Of a DNA stretch of 64,000 nt, positions 37,195 through 45,919 are shown one piece after another. Positions within the stretch are counted from its first letter, which is position 1. Each line of letters begins with the position of its first letter. Under the pieces are notes generated by a model, which worked only from the letters and a program-made list of their open reading frames with translations, ran no database searches and was not told the origin of the DNA. The stretch spans positions 4,528,501 through 4,592,500 of the forward strand of contig OZ018409.1 of assembly GCA_963969595.1 (NCBI GenBank). The letters are read 5' to 3'. Both the position numbers and the translations under genes were made by a program. This DNA is from Neckera pumila (taxonomy: Eukaryota; Streptophyta; Bryopsida; Hypnales; Neckeraceae).

Positions 37195-38022
37195 TATAAA
37201 GAGAAGAAGCTCGATTGATCCCTCATCTGCATCCATTTCATTTCACTCACTGTGTGTTGTTCAGTGCAGCAAGTCTCTCTGCCCGGAAATCACCCTCAGG
37301 CCCTCACCCCTCCTCAGCTCTGTCTCCCTCGGTAACTTGGCTGCATCGATTCTGGCTTCAGATAATCTTTTGGCTCAGCAGTCAGCATCACAGAAGCTTG
37401 TTACTTTGTGGTACGTACATTTTCTTATCTTTGTGCTCGATCTAGAAGACAGTCGGGAAGGGGGTACGGTACAAACCAGATCATGTACAGGCGGTGTGAT
37501 ACAGTAGATAATAGTCCGGGCCATGCGCTGATCGACGATAGGTTCATGATCCTAGCTACCTATTTATCAGAACAGGGTGTGTGTTTTCACAGTATGTCCT
37601 CAATCGTGTCAGTCAAATGCATAGATTAGAGCTAGTTGCAAAAATTATGTCCCCTTCTTCAATTTAGGCTGCACACAGGTGTCTGGAAAAATTGCAACTC
37701 TCTCGAAGGTTAGACTTTGGAATGAGTATGCTATAAGGTCAGAGCTTCAAGTAGAGACATCGAACCTTTTTTTGTTAATTATTGACTCGATTAGTATTGG
37801 CCCTACGAAACCGTAATGTAGCTGTGTTTCAATATCAAGGCAGTTTTTTCAGGTCCGCCAAATAAAGTAACAACTGAACGCATCCTTTGAGCGAGGAATA
37901 TGTACACATACAACGAGGAATGTTTATAACTAATTCGAGTTAATGTATAAAACTTGGGATCACATCCATGTGTCAATGGTACACTGGTAAATGTATGTAG
38001 GTTACTTTCGGAAGATCCACAA
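37195..38022 (+). promoter_or_regulatory. BTB gene promoter, 5' UTR exon and intron (right arm)
   Basis: A TATA box (CTATAAAG, 37194-37201) is followed about 30 bases later by a pyrimidine/CA-rich leader. The 5' UTR exon ends at 37410 before GTACGTAC. The intron ends at TGTATGTAG (38000), and the ATG is at 38023. It mirrors the left arm exactly, so both gene copies should be equally expressible. Confidence 0.55.
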
Positions 38023-39537
38023 ATGGAACCGGATCAGCAATCACCCGATCAACAATCACCGGATCAGCAATCACCGGACCAGCAATCACCGATGACAGTG
38101 TGGTGCGGCGGCAAAGACGGAGATCAAGATGCTTCCATTCGCTTAGTCACCAACGGAATCAACCAGCAGCAAGTGATCAACCTTCGCAGCCAAGAGCCGT
38201 TGGCAGTTTTCAAGGTGCATTCCATTCAGTTGAAGAAATACAGCAAATACTTCCAAGCGTGCTTAAGCACAAGATGGACAGGTCCAGATGCACCACCTTC
38301 CATGGAATTCAATCTGGAGCTCATCCACGGGGTGCAAGTGGCAGCTTACACAGAGTGCTTTTCCCGCCTGTACACGCCTAGCAGCAAAAACTTCAAGCCG
38401 TTCAAGGATGTCAAATCTAGTCTGGAGCTTCTGCTAGTGGCTTCTCAAATCGAGTTTTCTGGGTTGGTGAAGTCCATTTGTGGATATTTGTCAAACATAC
38501 CTTGGTCTGAGGAGGATGAGCTCGGGATTCGACAATTTTCATCATCTCCAGATTTTCCCAAAAGCCACGTCGGGGATCTGGTGACTCGGTTGAAGATTGG
38601 CGAATGTGGCAAAGAGAATCGTCGTAAGAAGATGTTAGGCCAACAGATTGTTGACTGCATACAAACTGCTTTGTCTCAATATACAGATCTTGGTAGAGAG
38701 AGTGTCCTCAATGCTCAATCTATGTTTGAGGACTTGTTCAGTGACATTCGACAAAGTGAGATCAATTGTGCTTTTGAGAACAACGTGGTCACCATTGTCA
38801 TCAAGGAGGTGAAGGAAATGCTCAAGAGTTTCCATGATGACTGTGGTATCCATGCCAGCGTTCCCAAAGTTATTAACGGAGAACTTGCGGTGGATATTGA
38901 CTTTGAGAAAGTTTCTGGCTTTAGAGGAAAACTCGAGACACTCTGTTGGGCACTGGAACTCTTGCTGAAGACACAAGTGGCTGAAAAAGCGATCCAGTGC
39001 TTGGTGAATTTGGAGTTGTTTTTTTCAATAATTATTGCAGCCCAGGCTATGGACTCCGGAAAGCCAGCTTCAGAAAACGTTGCTCTACGATTTTGTAAGC
39101 TTGTGATCGTCATTTTCCAAGAGGTGGTCGCCGGACATCTGCTGTTAAGAACTGTAGATCGAATCAAGCTGGTGGACGATTGGCAGGGGATCGACCACAT
39201 TCATGATCTAGACACGCAAAATGACATCCGTTTTACGTGGGGATTTAAACAAGCTCTCGAAGATGCTTTTCTCACTTTACCATTAAAGGAGCAGTTGACC
39301 CTCTTACAGCGGAGCACTATTTTCCCTCCTGCATTCATCGGTAGAAGCTCGCTTGTAACTCTGATGAGAAGAAACTGGCCAGTTGAAGGGGATGTGGTGT
39401 TGCCAGCTGAAGTGGACGTGGAAGTGGAGGGGGCTGCATCGGATTCTGAAGTGGAAGTGGAAGAGGAGGGGGCTGCATCGGATTCTGAAGTGGAAGTGGA
39501 TGAGGAGGGGGCTGCATCCGATTCTATGGAAACATGA
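38023..39537 (+). CDS. BTB/POZ domain protein, right-arm copy
   Basis: Identical in translation to the left-arm gene (504 residues: DQQSP repeats, plant-type BTB/POZ, helical C-terminal region, acidic GAASDSEVEVEEE repeats). ATG 38023 is chosen because upstream the frame opens only with a TTG at 37954 and a splice acceptor lies between. The 39-base unit encoding the acidic repeat is present three times from about 39427 to 39525; the last unit ends SMET and the stop. Copy number of such repeats is prone to change, so its equality in the two arms is further evidence of recent homogenisation. Confidence 0.85.
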   Translation: MEPDQQSPDQQSPDQQSPDQQSPMTVWCGGKDGDQDASIRLVTNGINQQQVINLRSQEPLAVFKVHSIQLKKYSKYFQACLSTRWTGPDAPPSMEFNLELIHGVQVAAYTECFSRLYTPSSKNFKPFKDVKSSLELLLVASQIEFSGLVKSICGYLSNIPWSEEDELGIRQFSSSPDFPKSHVGDLVTRLKIGECGKENRRKKMLGQQIVDCIQTALSQYTDLGRESVLNAQSMFEDLFSDIRQSEINCAFENNVVTIVIKEVKEMLKSFHDDCGIHASVPKVINGELAVDIDFEKVSGFRGKLETLCWALELLLKTQVAEKAIQCLVNLELFFSIIIAAQAMDSGKPASENVALRFCKLVIVIFQEVVAGHLLLRTVDRIKLVDDWQGIDHIHDLDTQNDIRFTWGFKQALEDAFLTLPLKEQLTLLQRSTIFPPAFIGRSSLVTLMRRNWPVEGDVVLPAEVDVEVEGAASDSEVEVEEEGAASDSEVEVDEEGAASDSMET

Positions 39538-39871
39538 GAGCAGGAGAGTCGGAGAGTGAGTATTTTGACAATGAATCTTTAGTTGGTTCTTGACTGAACT
39601 CATGTTGCGATTCTGTGGATTGAGTTACATTTTGGCAGATCAATGGGTAAGTTGTGGATACTGTAATTCAACCCCAAATGATAGATCTGAGTTCTGCAAA
39701 TGAAAGTGGTGATAGGAGATTCACAGTAGCAGATGTCACGAATTCAAACTATGCTGCGAGTGACCCCGGTTGCAAGATTCAAGAGCTTTGAGTATACATT
39801 GCTGCAAATTCATAGAACGATGCTTGGGATCCAATATGAATACGGATAATTATGGTTTCTTGGTTACTTAC

Positions 39872-40330
39872 TTGGTGACTTAGTCGTGAGTCCCTGCGCC
39901 TTTAGCATACACCACACGCTCCGGAATTGCCTACCGGTCTGAAAGTGCGGGTTCTTCTCAAACAAATGAAGATCCTCAAATGTCACGATGCCGCTTTCCG
40001 CAATCGTCATACTGATCAATCCACACCATTCCACGCAATCTTTCATCATGCCAAGTGAAATTCAGTCACTGGCAGCACCCAAACAAATGCCTTCATTTTC
40101 AAGCAATCTGCACAAAACTTGTGGAATTACTTGCCATTGATCAAAGCCTGAAAACTGATCCGTAGTTAGCATGATTGAATTGAATTCATGGTTGTTTAAC
40201 ACCTGTGATTGTCATCCAAGACAGGATGACCACCCAAACTGGTGTACGAAGGCTCCCCACTTTGGCCTAAACGCATCGGCCCCGCATCTTCACCCTCATT
40301 TCTGAGTCCATCGCCACTCGCACCTCCCAT
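39872..40330 (-). other. Two-exon gene candidate of unknown function, right arm
   Basis: Mirror of 20542-21000. Exon 1 starts at 40330 (MGGASGDGLRNEGEDAG); the AGT to AAT change at 40299 makes Ser into Asn. Exon 2 carries the same in-frame TGA. Upstream DNA differs from the left copy: CFAP57-like sequence begins within about 12 bases of this ATG, so the original promoter is absent here. Confidence 0.3.
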
Positions 40331-40340
40331 GAGGAAGATG

Positions 40341-42307
40341 TCGTCGGCATGGTCACAGCAGGAATTGGTGGAGCCATCTTCGGCTGGTTCATGGATGGCT
40401 TCCCCCGATAAGCGGAATGTGTGACAACAGGGTCTCTGTATTCTTGCATTGTATATGACGCCAACAGTAAATATGTTCATGTATGTGGGCCAAATACTCC
40501 TCTCCGAGCAGTGGACACCGATAAGAGATACCCTAAACCGCAGATACTCCCGTCCGGAGGAGGTCGCCTCTGATGATGGAAGCCCACCGGAGGAGGAGGA
40601 GGGCGATCGCAGCGGCTCTTGTTGGGAGCATGGCATATTCAGATTTCATAGCTCCATGAAAGTATGTTTTAGATTACCGAATGTTCAAAGAGAATTGTTA
40701 AGGAGTCAATGTTAGAGAGTAGCTAATTTCAATGATTTGGAGCTTCGTGATAGAATGCTGCTGCTACTTTTACTGTTCCATTCTTGTTTTATCCGTGGTT
40801 ATGCTCATATATTTGCTCATATTACAAGAGTTTTGAAATGAATGATCGGAATGGAAGTACTTGAGTTTGTGCTTCAAGGCTCAAACTTCCTGTGAAGCGA
40901 AAGTTAAGGGCATAACAAGAATCGCAGGTTTATTTCAAAACGGCCTGCTGTGCGGTACCAATGACGACGGAGAGTTTTCGCTATACGCAGTGCCACTTTC
41001 CAAAGATTTCTCCTCCGTCTGGGAGGAGCAAATTCATGCAGGTACTTGAAAATGTTCATAAACCCTAAATCTTAAACCTTAAACCTTAACCCTAAAAACT
41101 CGGCAATTTAGTCTAGAAATCATGTCATGTCGATGCTCCTGAATGGCGTGGGAGCTCTAGTGGAATTTTCTTTGTAGTTTGATAGTGAGTATAAACTCGA
41201 AAATGGCTGTGTTGCAAGAAAGATCATCTCCTTGCATATGGACGAGAAGCATAAGTTGATAGTTTGGCCACGTCTCAAGGCTGGATTATTCTATTCACCC
41301 TGCCATTTTCTACGAATTTGCCGGAACGGCCGCCAAGTCCACATGGTTTCTCCGTGTTGACGAGTCGTCGCTTGTCGATATTCTTTTAATTGATATAACT
41401 TAGAGGAATTCGAGGAAGAGCAGAAGAATACAGAGGTGCTATATATGTATGTATATGTATATATTACTTTGAAGGGAATGTGGGGTTGAGAATTTTACGT
41501 GTAAAGTCTGTTCAGTCTTCACATATTGCTCCAGCCGTAGTAAATTGCATATATTCCTATCTTGCTGTAACGGCGTTGCTAAAAAAGAAATCATGCCTTC
41601 AGGTTGTTTTTGTCGAGTTAGAATATGGATGAGCCTTATCCATTTCTTCCTTCTCAGATGGTGCGTTTTCTCACGAATTGATCAACCTTCAGGAATTCGA
41701 GAAGAGAATGCAGAAGGAACACGGACGGCGAGCTAGATGCTGTATAGAGAGCTAGCACATGAAAGAGCAAGATTGGTTGACTGAAATGCGAGCTAGAGTT
41801 GGAGGAACTCCACGTGCAGAAGATGAACGAGTCCGATCATCTCCGACTTCGCCTTCACTTCTTGAGAAGCATGTTTTGATGGCAGAAAGAAAGCGAAAAG
41901 GAAGTTCGTTTCCATTCAAAGCCTAGCTACTTGAGCGTAGCCAAGAAGCCACCTTGAAAGACATGAACGACAAATATGAGAAGAAGGTCAGTTCATGAAT
42001 CATGATGTTTCCTTTTTAAATTAGGTTGAATCTTCTTAAATTATTTGATTCAGTTAGTGCGAGGGTCTTATTTCACTTACTGTATCTGTCTCGTTGAACA
42101 TTTATGGCAGATAATCTTCTAAAGTGACCGACAAGGCACAGAGACGCCCTGAGGTCAAAACTACAGAAGGAAATGAAGAGGGCGAAGGGAATCATGGACG
42201 ATCTGCATACTCAGAAAATGCAGAAGGAATGGGAAGGTGCAGAAGCAGCAGCGGAAATGAGAGAGCTGCTGAAGTGGAAGCGAAGTGCTCTACGCTCAAT
42301 CAAAAGT
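40341..42307 (+). pseudogene. CFAP57: CFAP57/WDR65-like gene, right copy, more decayed
   Basis: The plus strand carries, in order, the WD exon (SSAGIGGAIFGWFMDG type, from 40341, lacking about 22 bases present at the left), the KVKGITRIAGLFQNGLLCGT exon at 40.86-41.04 kb (in frame here), an exon with FEEEQKNTE at about 41.4 kb, and coiled-coil exons to 42307. Lesions include five extra bases before the 41.4-kb exon creating TAG, several small indels in the coiled-coil exons (a five-base loss near 42174 and an 18-base loss near 42200), and loss of the final stop. The exons upstream of 18.08 kb in the left copy are missing here; two of them lie displaced at 44.3-44.7 kb. Non-functional as it stands. 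Confidence 0.65.
41045..41380. other. Right-copy-only block of about 336 bp with a telomere-like run at its edge
   Basis: Left-copy sequence jumps directly from 'catgcaggta' to 'ttcttttag', whereas the right copy has 336 bases between. The block may be an intron still present here and lost at the left, or an insertion here. At 41059-41099 it contains a degenerate array of AAACCCTAAA / CTTAAACCTTAAACC / TTAACCCTAAA, resembling the plant telomere repeat CCCTAAA. No open frame or element ends are evident. Confidence 0.5.
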
Positions 42308-42877
42308 TCAAAGCAAGCTTTCAAATTGGGCTTTGCAACTTGGGCTTTCATAAGTACCTGTCGGTGTGTCCAATTTGAGTTATATTAATATGCAATCTAC
42401 TTCTAATAGGAAATGGATCTAAATTCGTAAAAATTGTACAATCTACACAATTTAGTGAAATTAGGTTGTCCCTCACTAATTTCTTGACATTTGACACTAT
42501 ATATATATTTATTGTTACCGTACAAGAATGCACTACTTTTTGAATCAGTTATTCATTGGTGTAGTTGGGACTCATGAGCCACAATGTGCACAAATGGAAG
42601 TATCTGTAGAAATATATGTTGACTTTGATGGCTTGTAAAGTAATTTTCTTGGGATAACTTAATTGTAAAGGCAACCTAGTTTATTTCCTTTTGTATGGTT
42701 TATTTCCTTTTGATAGATGGAAGTATAATCAATATTTTGAAAAACATATTTCAAAGTAAATAGATAAATTCATTGCAAAGTATTTATATTGCAAAAAGAT
42801 GTAATATGTCATATAGTTATAGGTTGCAACTTGTAGTAGATAATGTTATGTGACCAAAAAATAATCCAACCTATACC

Positions 42878-43057
42878 AATGGGGGGTCTTTTGGAGAGGC
42901 TGGTGTATTTGTAATCACCAAAGCGGTTTTGTGCATTTTGATAGTATATGGCTTCAGTATCTTATTCTTGTATGTAGGATTGGAGATCATATCATATCAC
43001 AGCACATTGAAGAAGACATTGATTAAATCTGTGCTACTCTTCTCATTAGCTCAATAG
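42878..43057 (+). other. Short hydrophobic open frame, right-copy counterpart
   Basis: Reads GSFGEAGVFVITKAVLCIL through YHSTLKKTLIKSVLLFSLAQ and a TAG at 43055. It aligns codon for codon with 15789-15965 of the left copy. The preceding sequence lacks the left copy's acceptor-like AG. Function unknown. Confidence 0.3.
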
Positions 43058-43319
43058 TAAATGTTCATATTATTTCAAATAGTAAATGTATTGAACTGGT
43101 GGAGGAAACAGCCAATATTCATTGTGCACTATCCTCACTATGTGAATCAAATTTGTGTGAGTGCGGGGAACAATGATATTTTCTCTATTAGTGGTAATTC
43201 CAATCTGCTTAAACATGATCTCTTTTGGGTTAAATAATAACCCTCTTCTACTTTCACGATTCCGATCTAAGGACTTGACTAGATCATTCCATGCAGATCC
43301 TTGTGCCTTTAAAATCTAG

Positions 43320-43523
43320 AGTTTAGTTGAAGACTTCGGGCAGAATTGTGATGAAATTGTAGGTCTTGAAGAGCCTGGCACAGGTGTCATGGAACAAGAT
43401 CTTGAGAGAGGAATCATAGGGCAAAAACTTGGGATAGGAGTCAAGTGTATAGTAAGCAATTATATTTTACTTGTTGGTCATAGCGCCGCCATTGCAATTG
43501 AACAAAGTGATCTTCATTGTTAG
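43320..43523 (+). other. Coding-like open stretch without a start codon, unrecognised
   Basis: Sixty-seven codons are open between stops, reading DFGQNCDEIVGLEEPGTG and then VKCIVSNYILLVGH before a TAG. Codon use looks more gene-like than the flanks. The second half is faintly reminiscent of the 'G.G..C.V....ILVGN' region of copper P-type ATPases, but no diagnostic motif is present, so I do not assign it. The stretch sits between the two rearranged CFAP57-derived blocks. Confidence 0.2.
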
Positions 43524-44208
43524 AGGTGGCAAAATCAAATATGTATATCATACTACTTAAATCACAACAACCTCTATAATATCACAATTCAATTTTGAAT
43601 AATATTATAGAAATTCAATTGCTTTTGTAATAGCCATAGGATACTTTCTACTCTATATTATGTATTCTTTTTATAAAAGATTTGAAAATCAAATGGATAC
43701 TTTGAAAAAAACTCAAAAAAACTTTTCAAACAACAAAACTATAGATAAATTCCATGTCTTTTTAAAATGTGATATTAAAGAGTAAAGAAGCACCAACCGC
43801 TAGCGTTGCTCCATATTCAAATGTGAAGATTCTACTTACATTGTTCACTTGATTAATTTATTCTTATTGCAATGTTTTCATCTTTGCAAAGGTTATTTTG
43901 TAAAATATATGATATAAAGATTTTCTTTAATTACTTTATATTGCACTATATGAATTTTTTCAAAGAATATTGTATGAGGATGTCAATATTTTCATTTAAA
44001 GATTATACATACTTTGTTTATCTACATTCTATCACATGAAAAATTGATGATAGTAATATATTTAATGCGCTAAAACGGCCGTTTGAGGCTGTCCAGTTGT
44101 AAGAGACATCAACGAGCAGTAAAATGATTGTTGATTAATTTGGTGAATGTACTGATGACTTCAGGTAAGGTCCAGTAAGCCTTACGCAAAGGTCACTTGC
44201 AGTTTTGT

Positions 44209-44782
44209 GGCGCGGTTTGTTCTTATGAATATCACCTCTTTTCATTTGATTGGGCGTGATCAACTTAATACTTACATTAGAGAGAGCGTATGGAATTATG
44301 GATTCTTAGTTACTTTCGTATAACTGCTTTTGTGTTTTGTAGAGAAACTCTGCGAATTACATCACTAGTGGTGGCGCCGAATGACCCAAGCACACTCTAC
44401 CTAGTGGGGGTATCTGAGACACCTAATGATAAAATCCATATGATTTTTCTTCGAAGTGTAGCAGCAGTAGTGCAGAGTATAAAAACTTCTTATTTACTAA
44501 CCAGGTGGACAACATAGGGCGGCTTCAGCTTAACGAGAAATTTGAGGATGGCAGTGATTTTCCGGTCATCAGCTTTATTGAAGAGGCGGAAAATTGTAGT
44601 CATGTCCTCAGACTGGTTGACTTTACAATACCAGGTATTTCCGATCATCTGGTACTTTTTGTTCCTCTTTCACAACATTCTATTTTCATAACATCAAGTA
44701 GCAATGGTAGAACTCACCTTCAATGTGTACTAAAGAGTGTCTTTTCTAGTTCATTGGATTCCCTTGAATACCTCACTCCTTC
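44209..44782 (+). pseudogene. CFAP57: Displaced CFAP57-like upstream exons
   Basis: About 575 bases match the reverse complement of 19406-19987. They hold the RETLRITSLVVAPNDPSTLY exon (about 44.34-44.41 kb) and the VDNIGRLQLNEKFEDG exon (44.51-44.64 kb). In a collinear copy these exons should precede the WD exon at 40.3 kb, yet they lie about 4 kb beyond it. The segment was therefore moved by a second rearrangement. The exon with the WD motif VVRIW is missing on this side. Confidence 0.65.
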
Positions 44783-45660
44783 CCGTTCCAATGACTTCCA
44801 TATCTGTTCGAGTGACTTCCTGTCGTGCCACTTTTGTTTAGTGATATAGAAGTCGTGGCTATCTTTAACGCATGAAATTAGTGCGGTAATGGTACGCATG
44901 TGTGAATTCACATTTCACAACTTTTGTACGACAAAAATTGACATTCAGTCATATAGGAAGTTTGAGATGTAGACATCTATAGTGGATGATCCTTCTAATC
45001 AAATCCAAAATTCATAGTTCAGAAAAGGTCTTTTGAGATAGAGTTTGCTTACATTTCATAGAAATATTTGCACATACTGGAGCTTACAAAGGGGTTGTAG
45101 GATTCAAAGAAGGCCTTGTGAGACAAACCCAAGAGAGAGTTGAAGATGAAAGTTGGAAAAAAGCATATGACAAATATATTCAAATTTTTTTTTATTTAAA
45201 AAAAAATTTACACTTGCAAAGAGGTTGTCAAAACTTGAGAATATACACTAGTGTAGTTCTGTGAAGACATGGATGTGTAGGTCTACAATACTTTTAAGAG
45301 TCAACTATTTTGACTCTCAGTCAATAAGTATCAGCTATCTAAAATTCTAAATGATATTGAAAAATGAATTTTGTGTATGCATAATGTAGAAATCAAATTA
45401 GGAATAAGTCAATTCCTAAGATCTAGCAAATTACATACACAAACTCATCTTCTACCTTTTTCGACAAATAGTTTCTCATTCAAATTAAGTCCAATCTTCA
45501 ACATGCATATTGCTTGATTAAAAACACAATCCAAATTGAACAAAAGATAGATTATCAAATGAGCACTTGTACAGTTAAATTATAGAGTTTCAAGTGTAGA
45601 ATGTATCATTCTTGAACAAACAATTGGGTTCCATTTTCATTTCAACCAAATATATCCATC
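44783..45660. other. Intergenic, nothing recognised
   Basis: AT-rich sequence with a T/A tract near 45190. I see no gene, element end or RNA. Confidence 0.5.
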
Positions 45661-45700
45661 TACTTTATTGTTGGCAAGAATGTTACAAAGTGGACATGTA

Positions 45701-45895
45701 TTATCCATTCTTGCCTTGTCCATGGGACATATTCCAAACCCCTCGAAACATCATCAGAAAAGCTGTCCCAACAAATGCCAAAGGGATTGCAACTGAAGTG
45801 AGTCTATCACTACCGGCTTTCAAGTGAATGGGCTTGCCATGGATGCCTTGAAAGTAAGCTTGCTTATAGAGGACATGCTTACAATTATCTCCCAT
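45701..45895 (-). CDS. Cytochrome c oxidase subunit 7a-like small protein
   Basis: The 64-residue frame starts at ATG 45895 (MGDNCKHVLYKQAYFQ). Residues 30-63 carry the pattern of the short plant COX7a-like subunit: an Asp-x-Leu-Thr-Ser-Val-Ala-Ile-Pro run, a single membrane helix (LAFVGTAFLMMF), then RGVWNMSHGQGK, matching the family's RG-(I/V)-YNM-(A/S)-NG-x-GK ending. Such proteins sit in the mitochondrial inner membrane as accessory parts of complex IV. Length is close to the usual of about 68. The frame is uninterrupted and intronless, with AATAAA on this strand about 32 bases past the stop (45664-45669). Since the recalled homologues differ at the N-terminus, an upstream exon or a retrocopy remains possible. 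Confidence 0.6.
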   Translation of the reverse strand: MGDNCKHVLYKQAYFQGIHGKPIHLKAGSDRLTSVAIPLAFVGTAFLMMFRGVWNMSHGQGKNG

Positions 45896-45919
45896 GATTG
45901 TAATGATAATCCACAACAC

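Larger units (their letters stand above)
33241..40298 (-). repeat. Core palindrome, right arm (about 7.06 kb)
   Basis: This is the reverse complement of 20574-27631, with no difference found in the segments compared. At the inner side the arms remain similar for about 35 bases beyond the mismatch at 33240 and then stop at a TTAA. On the outer side two substitutions (40299 and 40332) precede the loss of homology near 40340, where CFAP57-like sequence begins abruptly. Confidence 0.9.
40341..43090. repeat. Outer inverted duplication, right copy (diverged)
   Basis: Reverse-complement homology to 15757-18079, with a block at 41045-41380 that has no left counterpart. Divergence is obvious by eye, unlike the core arms. 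Homology fades near 43090, soon after the membrane-segment frame. Confidence 0.75.

Noticed and set aside
37954..38022. Longer BTB protein with 23 extra N-terminal residues
   Set aside because: The longer frame begins with TTG, not ATG, and a splice acceptor lies inside it; the ATG at 38023 (22849 in the other arm) is the better start.
43320..43523. Fragment of a copper P-type ATPase
   Set aside because: Only a faint similarity in one short stretch; no DKTGT, TGDN or GDGxND motif is present.
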